Shown here: in pieces, positions 45,275 through 55,689 of the stretch
Layout: each line of letters starts with the position of its first letter
Numbering within the stretch: position 1 is the stretch's first letter
Origin: Pomphorhynchus laevis
Taxonomy: Eukaryota > Acanthocephala > Palaeacanthocephala > Echinorhynchida > Pomphorhynchidae
Reading direction: 5' to 3'
Assembly: GCA_012934845.2 (NCBI GenBank)
Contig: WNNJ02003482.1
Coordinates: 1-64,000 of the forward strand
DNA: 64,000 nucleotides
The notes under the pieces: model-generated
What the model saw: only the letters and a program-made list of their open reading frames with translations
The model's database searches: none
What the model was told of the DNA's origin: nothing
Program-made: the position numbers and the translations under genes

Positions 45275-45580
45275 TCAAATCAGCTAACTGAGTTTACGTA
45301 TTTAATATAATTATAAAATAAACAAAACATAATAATGCTAAATCAAAATTTAATAATTAAATAATAATTTGAATAATTGTTGTAAGATTTTTTATAATTG
45401 ATATCAAGATGAATTATAAACTAAAATTAAAAATAAAAATCAATTTTTATGAATTGACTAATAGATAACAGACGATATATCAGAATAAGGATTAGAGGTC
45501 ATCAGGATGAACTGCTATGCTATCAGGTTTCAACCCTTTATTCCTCCACCCAACACAATAGCGGGGCCAAATACATGCTA
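45275..45580 (+). repeat. Dispersed repeat family B, copy 5, next to the Penelope-like RT
   Basis: From AAATCAGCTAACTGAGTTTA to CCACCCAACACAATAGCGGG. It lies about 55 bp beyond the 3' end of the minus-strand RT frame, so it may be the terminal repeat of that element or an independent insertion. Confidence 0.75.
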
Positions 45581-45635
45581 ATAATGTATTTCCTCTGATA
45601 AAACTATCTAGTATCTTATTCTAATACAAAGTATA

Positions 45636-46860
45636 TTATTTATTATCCATCCATAAAAATTTGCCACTTAAGAGTTTAAATTTATTCTTTATATTATTGT
45701 GTTGATTTATATATTTTACTATTTTCTGCTTAATGTTATTTTTATAGTAACCTAGTTTAAAATATGTATCTATTAAATTATTTAAATGATCTTGAAGAAA
45801 GCCAATATCATTACATATTTTTGCAATTCTTAAAATTTCATTATTTAATGTATAATATTTTATATTATATGGTATGCATGAATGCTCATGCAAAAATATG
45901 TTTCGTGTAAATTTAAATATGTCATCTTTATGATATAAATTAATAGTAGTTTTAGTTAATGTCAATTTAATGTTCATATCTAAATTTACACCTTCTTTAT
46001 CATCAATATTGGTTTTATTAAAAATTAAGCTTTCTGGATAAATTTGTTCACTAATTGAATAAAAATTATTAGAATTAAATACACATATATCATCAATGTA
46101 TCGAAACATATATTTCATATCTTTATATAATTTAGATTTAGTTTTTAAACAGTAATGAACAAATTCATATCCTATAAAGCTTAAAAACAAGTCAGCTATA
46201 ATTGGGCTACTATTACCTCTCATTGGAACACCTTTTACTTGTCTAAATATAGATGTCCCTACTTTTAAATAATTCTGATTTATTTAAATATTTAAGGATT
46301 CTATTAATTCAATTTTATCCATATATTTATATTTATTTGATGGTTTAATTTTTGTTAGATAGGCGTTATAATTATTATAACATATATATGTATATCTTTT
46401 TCCGAATAAAGGATTAATTAATTTTACTAACGCTTCTTTAATATCTACTAAATCTAGATTTGTATAAAGCGTACTAAAATCGTATGTATTTATATTTTGA
46501 AAATTTATTCCTTTTGTCTGTTCTAAAAATTCTTTCGTAGAATTAATACTGAAATAGTGTTTTATACCAGTATTAATTTCGATTACCTTGCAATATTTTT
46601 TAAAATGTGCTTTAATTACTTTAAGTCTTTTATTCATATAAACAGAAAGTGGTTTTAATGTACATTTAAACGCACTACATATGAACCTAGGTTTTATTGG
46701 ATTTTTATGTAATTTTGGATTCCAGTATAATATAGGTATAGTTTTATTATCTGATTTAATCTTTATACCCATTTTATCCATTATAGTACAGTGACTTGTA
46801 ATAATTGTTACTAAACTCAACTCACTACGTTCATATGTTGTGTTTATATTTAAATCTTGT
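45636..46860 (-). mobile_element. Penelope-like reverse transcriptase remnant
   Basis: The minus-strand product has, in order, ILYWNPKLHKNPIKPRFICS, NINTYDFSTLYTNLDLVDIK, then RGNSSPIIADLFLSFIGYEF, MFRYIDDICVFN, YPESLIFNKTN, NLDMNIKL and RNIFLHEHSCIPYN. This pattern (PKLHK-P-KPR, DFSTLYTN, YIDDI, YP-EL, IP) is typical of Penelope-like RTs. The coding part is split between two reading frames and lacks a recognisable N-terminus and GIY-YIG nuclease, so it is a broken, partial copy. It lies directly downstream of the EF-hand gene on the same strand. Confidence 0.8.
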
Positions 46861-46890
46861 TATCATTTAATTTAGTTTCAAATATAACCT

Positions 46891-46896
46891 TTTATT
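46891..46896 (-). promoter_or_regulatory. Possible poly(A) signal of the EF-hand gene
   Basis: AATAAA on the minus strand about 170 bp beyond the EF-hand stop codon. One of few candidates before the RT remnant; weak. Confidence 0.3.
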
Positions 46897-47066
46897 TCTG
46901 CATTTGAACAGTTTGTTGTTATTATAATGTCATTATTTTGTAAAATCTCTCAAAACTTTTGAAAAGAAATTCATTTTATACAATTAGAAGTTATTTTCCA
47001 TACGAAAAAATTACATCTAACAGTCAGAATATAATTCTTTGATTTGAAAAAACTTTTTAAATTTTA

Positions 47067-47705
47067 CTAATTGTCGCATGCACGTGGAGCTGCACTGTGG
47101 TTAATACCTCCTTCAACATCATGGGTTGTACATTTTGTTAGCATCAAACTTTTAAATACACCTATAAATTCTTCTTCTGATATTTTCCCGTCATTGTTAG
47201 CATCTGCCATTTTCAACATTTGCATTGCCTTTTCCTCGTCCACATTCTCTCCAAGATAACTCATTACAAGTTTTATTTCTGGTAACGTTATGTATCCGTC
47301 ATCATCTCTGTCGAATACTTTGAAAGCGTTATGTGCATCTATGTTTACATCTGAAGAACTCCCCAATTTTATAATTGAGAGCTTTTTCAAACGTTTAAAT
47401 AAGATCTTAAATTCCTCAAATGAAACACGACCATCTCGGTTTAAGTCGATAGATTTCACAATCGCATTTAAACGCTCTTCAGTTTCTTCTTGACGTAGTG
47501 TTCTCATTAGCTCTTTAAGTTCGTCAATCGTTATGAATCCATCTTGGTTCGTATCACAAACACTAAAATGGTCCCTAAGTATCTGCAGCTCTGATTCATT
47601 TATCTCCACAGTTGTGTAACTTATTTCACTAATATCTCGTTTCATTATATTTTTACGTTGTTTACTACATTTCCCAAAGCAGGAAAATATTTGGCTGATT
47701 TTCAT
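47067..47705 (-). CDS. Calmodulin-like protein with four EF-hands
   Basis: Single-exon frame of 212 residues from the ATG at 47705 (MKISQIFSCFGKC). An in-frame TTG further upstream is not credible as an animal start. Four canonical 12-residue Ca2+ loops: DTNQDGFITIDE (51-62), DLNRDGRVSFEE (87-98), DRDDDGYITLPE (132-143) and DANNDGKISEEE (168-179). All have acidic residues at positions 1 and 12 and Gly at 6, so all four should bind calcium. It is longer than calmodulin (about 149 aa), with a basic, Cys-containing N-terminal extension and a long linker between the lobes. It probably acts as a cytosolic calcium sensor; its targets cannot be told. The absence of introns could mean retrocopy origin. 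Confidence 0.9.
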   Translation of the reverse strand: MKISQIFSCFGKCSKQRKNIMKRDISEISYTTVEINESELQILRDHFSVCDTNQDGFITIDELKELMRTLRQEETEERLNAIVKSIDLNRDGRVSFEEFKILFKRLKKLSIIKLGSSSDVNIDAHNAFKVFDRDDDGYITLPEIKLVMSYLGENVDEEKAMQMLKMADANNDGKISEEEFIGVFKSLMLTKCTTHDVEGGINHSAAPRACDN

Positions 47706-47739
47706 TTCTTCAATATTTATATCCTGTCCCTTCAAAAGT

Positions 47740-48150
47740 TATATTGAATTAGCAACGATATTAGCAACGTGAGATAAAGTCGAGTTGTTTCAAATTTTTG
47801 TTACAGACCAGAACGATACTTGAAACCTTTTATTTGTTTTTGTCGAACAGGATAAACGATATTTTTTATCTGATTTTATAGAGCGTCTAAAGGAAATACG
47901 AAAATGTACAAAATTTAAATAAACTATATAAATAAACGTTTAAATTATAGAAGGACAATTGCTTTTAAATTGATTGTACATATTAGTATTATGTTAATAA
48001 AAATTGATCGCAATAAATAATTTAGATAAATACTATTTGCATCACATGATATTTAAAAATTTTTTATATTTATTAAATTAATAAAATTAATAGAATCCTT
48101 ATATATTTCGATAAATTGATTATTTAAATCGTGCTGTCTTGATAACTTCA
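47740..48150. other. Upstream region of the EF-hand gene
   Basis: AT-rich DNA between the EF-hand gene and the minisatellite. The promoter should lie here; no clear core element is visible. Confidence 0.35.
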
Positions 48151-48195
48151 TTCAGGGCTTTCACGACGGAAATATCCCGCTACTACCAATCACGG

Positions 48196-48940
48196 AAGCA
48201 GCATTAACGACCCTCCTTCGCTCATGCTGTCCATTATGCATGCTACATTTCCCCGCTGAACGGCTACGCTGATCCGTTGGAACAGGTAAACGCGGGCTCG
48301 GGGCTCGGAAGTTATTAAAATAGCAGCATTGACGACCCTTCTCCACTTATGCTGTCCATTATGCATGCTACATTTCCCCGCTGAAGGGCTACGCTGATCC
48401 GCTGGAACAGGTAGCGCGGGCTCGGGGGCTCGGAAGTTATTAAAATAGCAGCATTGACGACCCTCCTCCGCTCATGCTCTCCATTATGCATGCTGCATTT
48501 TCCCGCTGAAGGGCTACGCTGATCCGTTGGAACAGGTAAGCGCGGGCTCGGGGTTCGGAAGTTATTAAAATAGCAGCATTGACGACCCTCCTCCGCTCAT
48601 GCTGTCCATTATGCATGCTACATTTCCCCGCTGAACGGCTACCCTGATCCGTTGGAACAGGAAAGCACGGGCTCGGGGTTCGGAAGTTATTAAAATAGCA
48701 GCATTGACGACCCTTCTCCACTTATGCTGTCCATTATGCATGCTACATTTCCCCGCTGAAGGGCTACGCTGATCCGTTGGAACAGGTAGCGCGGGCTCGG
48801 GGGCTCGGAAGTTATTAAAATAGCAGCATTGACGACCCTCCTCCGCTCATGCTCTCCATTATGCATGCTGCATTTTCCCGCTGAACGGCTACGCTGATCC
48901 GTTGGAACAGGTAAGCGCGGGCTCGGGGTTCGGAAGTAAT
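48196..48940. repeat. 125-bp minisatellite, six units, three-unit higher-order period
   Basis: GTTATTAAAATAGCAGCATT restarts at 48311, 48436, 48561, 48686 and 48811, an exact 125-bp step. The final unit ends in GTAATT at 48936. Units 1 and 4, 2 and 5, 3 and 6 share diagnostic differences (for example CTTCTCCACTTATGC in 2 and 5; GCTCTCC...GCTGCATTTTCCC in 3 and 6), so the array grew as a 375-bp block copied once. It is far richer in G+C than its surroundings. On the plus strand most units carry GGAACAG|GTAAGCG and AATAGCAG|, which look like a splice donor and acceptor. Confidence 0.95.
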
Positions 48941-48944
48941 TATT

Positions 48945-51900
48945 TTATTAAAATAATATCAATTTTTATTTTTTATTTATTTTTTCATCTGAAAGTATTT
49001 AAGTAAATAACGGGTAGAAAATAAAAATAATTGTTGTTTGAATGTTATTAAAATTTTATAGATCAGAAACTATAATACAATTGTAAATGTAGTGCTAATA
49101 ATATAAATTGTTACTAAATAGTGCAGTTTTCGCAATCTATAAGTTTTTATTCATTCAGCAAATTATAATATTTCTACTAATGATTTAAAATATGACGAAA
49201 TGGCATTGCCTTTGAGAGCATGTTTCGATCATTTTATTTTCCATCATCATTAATACAACACTAAGGCTTGCACTTGAAAGGGAGAATAATTTATTATCAA
49301 AAATAATTCATCTGATTATATAAACATCATATAATTCATTTGCTCGCATAATTTCGTAATCTTAAGAATAATTGTAAAAATTTAATTTAATTTTAAAATC
49401 AATATTTTAATTATAATTTTATTATAATCGAATAATTATGATAAATTTCAAATTTAGATTTAATCTATAAAGGTATTGAAATACATGTAAAAATTTAAAA
49501 CGACTAGTCGTTACATGTTAAAGGTGTAATTATTAATAAATGCTTAAATTTATAAAGAATCAATATGAGGCAAAATAGCATAAACTATATTTTTACCGTG
49601 AATCAATAAAGATAACAATGCTAAAATTGGATCTTCGTAAACTTATCTTAAGCAACTCGGTTATCACTTCTTATAATACAGCAGCATTTCAATATAAAAT
49701 CTTTACAATTTATAAAATTTGTAAAGTATCAAGTTACAATAAATTGAAGAGAAATAAAAAGGTAATGTCGATATGCCGGATATAGCGGCATAGAGTTGCA
49801 CTAAACGATACACGAAAATGAAACAAATATCGATCAATGAGCCATTCTACAATGTCACTTACCTATTAAAAGAATTATCAAACCTGATTACTTTGCAAAA
49901 TAGTGAGATGTCTTATCCCAATCTCGTGTTATTAAGCACACCTGATAATATCAGTTATATATAGTTTGAGAGTTATCACATCAGGGATTTCTCGATAGTA
50001 TAAAAATAAAAATCAACTAATCAAGCAAATTGTACCTATGATTTTCCTAATCGAGAGTGATTACTGCAATTTTGTTGTAGCTTAAATAGAGCTATCAATG
50101 ATATTAGTGTATTGGCATTCTTGTGAGGTATTGGTATTAAAATGAATAACACTGCAACGTATTAATAAAATATTACACTACGCCACAAATATGTTTCATA
50201 TTGATATGAAACTGCATAAATGGATAATTTATGGAAAAATAAAGAATTTGTAAAAAATTAATTTATTAAAAAATTAATTAAAAATCGAATTCTAAATTCG
50301 TATTGAATATCCAAAATAAAACATTAATTATTCTTATTAGTGTTTTAATGCAAGAACACTAATTAGTATGTAATACGAGAGATGCATTATTTTGCAATAC
50401 CTGGACCCTGCTTGACCCTCTATCTGCTAAATTCTGAATTTTGAGCAAATACTAAAATTTTCAAAAAAATTAATTAATCCCAAGTCTGCTAGATAATAAA
50501 AAATTCTTTATGTGAAATGTAAGGAACTAATAAAATAAACTAATAAATTTCTTTCTTAAAACTTATGGGCCTCTACATGTTTTGCAGTCAACTTTCTTCG
50601 ACGCATCGCTGACAATAATATTAATTATTGCCATATTTAACAGCGTAATTTCTTTGATCAATGGTTAACACCTTCTAAGCCAAAATTTAGTGAAATTGTT
50701 TTCCTTTTGAAAGCTCATTTCAATAGTTTTCTTTAACATCATCTACAAAATAATGTTCTTTATCGACTTGATTCAAATTATTACTCCAACACCGTTGTCA
50801 TAGCAAATTCCTCGGCAATTTTGCAATCAATCTCAACTAGTGAAAGTTTTACTTTTTTCAATCAATCTTTCAACCCGAAATTTTTAGTTTCTTGACACTT
50901 TAAAAAATCAATCTCGACGTTTCTGAAAATGAGAAAAATAAAAGCCTCTAAAAATATTTTTGACCTTCATCGTTTACTCAAGAATTGTTTCATTTCTCAT
51001 AAAATTTTTGACAAACTTCAACATTTTCCTAAAAATGAAATAGTTTGAAGTGATTTCAAAGAAACAGGTAGAAATTACAGACAGCTCAAAATCATCTTTA
51101 CATTTTTTTAATGCAATGTTTTTCCAAATGAAAAATGCGTTTTCGATTTAATTAAGAAAAATAGTAGGGCAAAAAGTAAAGGACTTTGACGCTAATATTA
51201 ACTATTACGGCTTGCCACCCCTGATGAGTCAGTGAAATTCCGCCACCAAAATACTTATGGTAACATATTCGAGTTTCAATTAAATCAAAAATCGCAGATA
51301 CCATTACCTGACATTTTATGGAGTTTATAAAAAATCATACATTTTTCTTAATTGCCAAGATAGAAATATTTATTTTTCGTAGCCGAGACAAACGAATAAG
51401 TTTCTAGAGCTTCATCTCTTGGGCCTGGTAACAACGCAAATTCAACATCATAAATATAAAACGTTTTCTATCCCTACATTAGTATCATAAAATTAATTTG
51501 CATATTCAATACGCTTTCGGGTCTTTAAGTTGTTTATTATTATAGGAACAGTCACTATACCCTTTAAGCTGTTTAATTAAACTGTTTCAAAACACGGATA
51601 AAGATACATCGAGTGAGAATTCATTTTGCATCTTTTCACTCAACTACTTCAATGTAAGCAGGGCGTTGTTGTCTCCCCTATAGATTTATTCTTATTTATG
51701 TTCTTGAACCATTAAAGTTCTTATATCTCCAACTTTAACGTTGCCATTGGTATTTCCCGATCGCCTAAATGTTGCTAAGATTGTAGCGGTAGTGCCGCTC
51801 GGCATTTCGATGGTCCGCACGATAAAACTATTTAAAGTTTATTTAAGCTCATTGTTACTCTTCTATCACTTCTTTCAAAATATATGGTTTTGCTGTTCAT

Positions 51901-53030
51901 GCGACAATTGTCAGTAGCGTTTCTAACATATTTCTGTCTTAATCATTCATGAGTTCAATTTGCAATTTTATAGTATTTTTTCAGTGTCGAGATTAATCGA
52001 AAAAACCCTATATTTAAAAAATATGATGAATCAGAATATAAAATTGTATAAAAATATAAAATAATAAAAAAATAAGAAAGTTTTATAATATAAAATATAA
52101 ACCTTAAATTAAGTACAATAAAGATATATTTATATTATTGTCGCCTTTATAACCTGTGCGTTTGTGGCGCAGTCATGTAGTGCGCCCATTGAGTCTTCCG
52201 TCGATTACTAACAAGATATACACTACATGTATTGGGTAAAATTCAAAGCATCAAGGTAAATAACGCACAATATCAAATTGTAAATTTAATAAACCTTCAG
52301 AACTAATATAAAACTTGGCCAAGTCTGATCAAACAACGTTTTCCTCTTACAAAATTAAATTTTAATAATGTAAAAAACAATATACAATACATATTTCCTT
52401 TGTTACATTTGCACTGAAGGGATTCTTTCTTAATTGTTAATTTTTCACCGAAATGCTCATATTTTAAAATGTCACATTTTTGTTGATAAACTGCCATGCT
52501 GTAAAATTAATAGATTCATTTGAAAACACTTTTTCTCAATGGACCCAATTTTTCGTTTATAAAGTGTTTGTGCTCCCTTAAATCATATTATTTAAAGGTA
52601 TTATTTGTGTTCCTGAAGTGCGCTTATCTTAATTACCATGTGCCTGATCTGATGTTTCAAAAGATTCAAGCGTACCACCTCGGATTTTGCAAATTAGAGA
52701 TCACGTTCTTTTTTATGTTCTCATATCGTGTAACAACTTATTTGTGGACAAGTAATTCACTTTATCTTTTATTTTTTTATTGTTCTTAGAAAAGTTGTTC
52801 GACGAATAGATAACATCATATTGGCATTAACCATTCGCTTTTGTGATTGTTTAACTTTTACAATAAAATAAATAAAGACAAAAATAATTTATTGTTGATG
52901 ATATTTAATCGTTAAAACTAAAAAAAACAAACTCGTAATATTCAAAAATATTCGAATTCCGTACGTAAAAATAACAAAACGCATTTTAAATGTTTATTGA
53001 AACTAACTAATTTCGATCTATTTATTAAGT
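48945..53030. other. Gene-poor AT-rich interval
   Basis: No frame with a recognisable domain, no RNA gene and no element boundary was found. Short frames near 52303 and 52520 are not supported. Confidence 0.4.
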
Positions 53031-53069
53031 TTGGAATGTCGGAGCACGATCAATCAAAACAGAACATTA

Positions 53070-53112
53070 TTTTTATATTTCGCTAGTTTCTTCTAGCGAA
53101 ATATAAAAAAAA
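53070..53112. repeat. Palindromic hammerhead-like repeat, copy 6 (minimal)
   Basis: TTTTTATATTTCGCTAG and CTAGCGAAATATAAAAA form 17-bp perfect arms around TTTCTT. Only the CGAAA half of the motif is left. Confidence 0.75.
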
Positions 53113-53114
53113 TC

Positions 53115-54870
53115 ATTTCTTCATAAGAAAAGCAAAACACGATTTTGTTCACAGAAGAAACTATTAATGGATCAAGAACTCATTGATTTGAGTCTTATTA
53201 ATTGACTACATTGACTACATTGATTGCATGAATATCTACATTAAATGATTATATTTTATCTTAAATTATAAAAGTCAAAATCTTTAATTTAAGTTCAAAA
53301 GTAAATTTAATTTTAAATTAAGGAAATAATTAAAATGCAAATAATTGACCACTATTTTGTATAAACTTAAATGTTTTCCTCTTTTTAGCTCAGTCTAATG
53401 TTTATGAATTACATAAACATTCATATGGATACGAGCAAAGTGATAAAAGTGGTATCAGTTTCTGCCGATAATACTGGAATCAAGTAGGTTATGTAACCTG
53501 CTGGTATTAGTAATCAAGCATTAAGTAAATAACTTTAATACCTAATTGATCATATTTGAAGAATTATTAAAGACAGGTAAATCTTCAATTTTCGAAATTA
53601 ATTCAAATGATAGCAAAATCAATGTCTATACAAATTTCCGCTAATTTCTCCAAATAGATATTTTTGTTCGTGAAATTAGGGTTTTAAGGATCAATCAAAT
53701 TTGAATTATACTTTTATAACCACGTTTTAAAACTGCATAAGTGAAACTTTTATACCGGATTGGAAACATTGTTGAATTTGATAAAATTGTATTTCATCAA
53801 ACAGTGCCCTTTATGAAATAAGGAATTGTATTCTACAAATTTAAAAGTTATCACTTATTTTGCTTTTCATACCCACTTCATACAAGGAAAGATAGTAGAC
53901 TTTAAGAAACTGACTCGATTGCAAAATCCATTGTATCTTGGAAAATCATACTTCTTGCGAAGTTTAAAAAGCAAAACAAATATCGTTCGATTTGTCTTAA
54001 AGTTCATGTGATATTTTATCAAAGCATAAAATATTTGTTTTAAATCGACTTAATTGGTTAATTTTCATCTCAGTTCCGTTATTTTATTTTAAATAAGCTA
54101 ACTAAGTCTACGTATTGCAAATTAAAAATAATGCAAAATAAAAGTTAAAGGCAAATAATTCAAGCTTGCATTAACTATTATATTGATATAAAAAAAACAA
54201 ATTAAAAAGAAAAAGCTTCTTGCATCATCTGAACAAACAATTTCTCATTTATCTTCTTGAAATTGCAATCACTTACTAGCACAACAAAATCATCGATCAT
54301 GATCGAGAACGTATTTACAGCTCGTTGATTTCAGCAGTAATATTTTATCTCGTGTGTTTTTACTTGTGGCAATCAAAACATGCAGTTTTTAATTTGATTA
54401 ACAAAGAAGTTTTTTGCTTCTTTAGCTTGACGAGAGAATTAAAATTAGCAGTTAAGTTGCTAGATATAGAATTTAATGTCAGTGACACCAAGAGTAAACT
54501 CTTATATTATATGTTCCAATTGATAAAGTGTACAAAAACATATATAATTTCAACTACTCTGATTTGATAAATTTTGTATGCAATCAAAATTATTCCTTCT
54601 TTCAGAATTCAAAGACAATATTTGCAAATTGCAACTTTACAATTTGGTCATATGTCCAAGTGACCAAGTTTTCTTGGACAAGATAATCATCTTAACATAA
54701 AAGATAATTGTTATATCATAATTATATAAGATTATGTCCAATGATACGTTCGATGTACCCTCAAATTGTTCAGGGCGTTTAAACATCATGATGAATAGAA
54801 AAAGAAAATTATTGTTCACAAATAGTTGATACTGATCCCTTATTGATAACTAACTTTGTAATAAAATTTG
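53115..54870. other. AT-rich interval with one family B end fragment
   Basis: AATAAGCTAACTAAGTCTAC near 54093 is the terminus of the dispersed repeat family, followed by ATGCAAAATAAAAGTTAAA, also seen after the fragment at 58968. No gene is supported. Confidence 0.45.
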
Positions 54871-54877
54871 TAATTTT

Positions 54878-54960
54878 CTGAAGATGCTAACAGAAGTTAG
54901 CGAAATATCAAAAATAGTTTCTTCTTTTCTTTTATCCAACTCCAATAATTATTTATCAAT
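54878..54960. repeat. Palindromic hammerhead-like repeat, copy 7 (one arm)
   Basis: CTGAAGATGCTAACAGAAGT then TAGCGAAATATCAAAAATAG: CTGAAGAT, a GCTAAC/GTTAGC stem with AGAA loop, then GAAA. Ends near CCAACTCCAATAATTATTTA. Confidence 0.8.
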
Positions 54961-55080
54961 AATGAAAATTATATTATACTATTATATTAATTTATATTAT
55001 ATTATATTAATTTCAAATATTTTCTTATATTTAATTTGAAATGATTTATTTATTGTAAATTACAAAAACATTGTAATTTT

Positions 55081-55165
55081 CTGAAGATGCTAACAGAGGT
55101 CAGCGAAATATCAAATAAAAATTTCCTTCTTTATTTGATCCAGCTACAATAATTATTTATCAATA
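55081..55165. repeat. Palindromic hammerhead-like repeat, copy 8 (one arm)
   Basis: CTGAAGATGCTAACAGAGGT then CAGCGAAATATCAAATAAAA, ending GATCCAGCTACAATAATTAT. Very close to 54878-54960 and preceded by the same TTGTAATTTT word, so the two may be a local duplication. Confidence 0.8.
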
Positions 55166-55169
55166 ATGG

Positions 55170-55575
55170 ATCATTATAAACTATTTAAAATTATATAAAT
55201 AAGTATTAATATTATAATATAAATAATATAATATATATTATAATATATAATATAATATTTAAAAAATAATATAGGCAACTATAAATATTTTCAGAGTTTA
55301 CAGTAAAGTTTACAAGTATAAAATAATGTTTGCTACTAATTTTATAAATACAAACACTTAAATTGTCGAAAATGCAAAATTGTTAAGATACCAATATAGT
55401 TTTCACAATTGTACGCTCTTAATAAAATAATATTATTGATAAATAATATATTATTTATAATAATATATTACGTGATTGTTTTATTGTATGTTTTGTTCAT
55501 ATATCAATTTATTTTAAATAGTTGATGCTGATCCATTATTGATAAATAATTATTGGACCTGGATCAAAGGAAAGA
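55170..55575. other. AT-rich interval between palindromic repeat copies
   Basis: Low-complexity TATAATATAAT sequence. No gene. Confidence 0.4.
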
Positions 55576-55678
55576 AGAAATTATTTTTGATATTTCGCTA
55601 ACTTCTGTTGGCATCTTCAGGTAAACTTTTTTCTGAAGATGCTAACAGTAGTTAGCGAAATATCAAAAATAATTTCTA
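55576..55678. repeat. Palindromic hammerhead-like repeat, copy 9 (both arms)
   Basis: Left arm AGAAATTATTTTTGATATTT-CGCTAACTTCTGTTGGCATCTTCAG, right arm CTGAAGATGCTAACAGTAGT-TAGCGAAATATCAAAAATAATTTCT, separated by GTAAACTTTTTT. Each arm holds one complete CTGAAGATG-stem-CGAAA motif, in opposite directions. Confidence 0.88.
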
Positions 55679-55689
55679 ATTTTCGACCA

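Noticed and set aside
48161-48721. Repeated minus-strand frames (MEKGRQCCYFNNF...) as a repeat protein
   Set aside because: The period of 125 bp is not a multiple of three, so the same unit is read in changing frames. These frames are side effects of the minisatellite.
52303-52789. Two short frames as a divergent gene pair
   Set aside because: Both are under 90 codons, lack domains, and have the composition of the surrounding intergenic DNA.
54325-54567. 80-codon hydrophobic frame as a small membrane protein
   Set aside because: No homology recognised, no splice or poly(A) context, and hydrophobic codons are over-produced by T-rich DNA.
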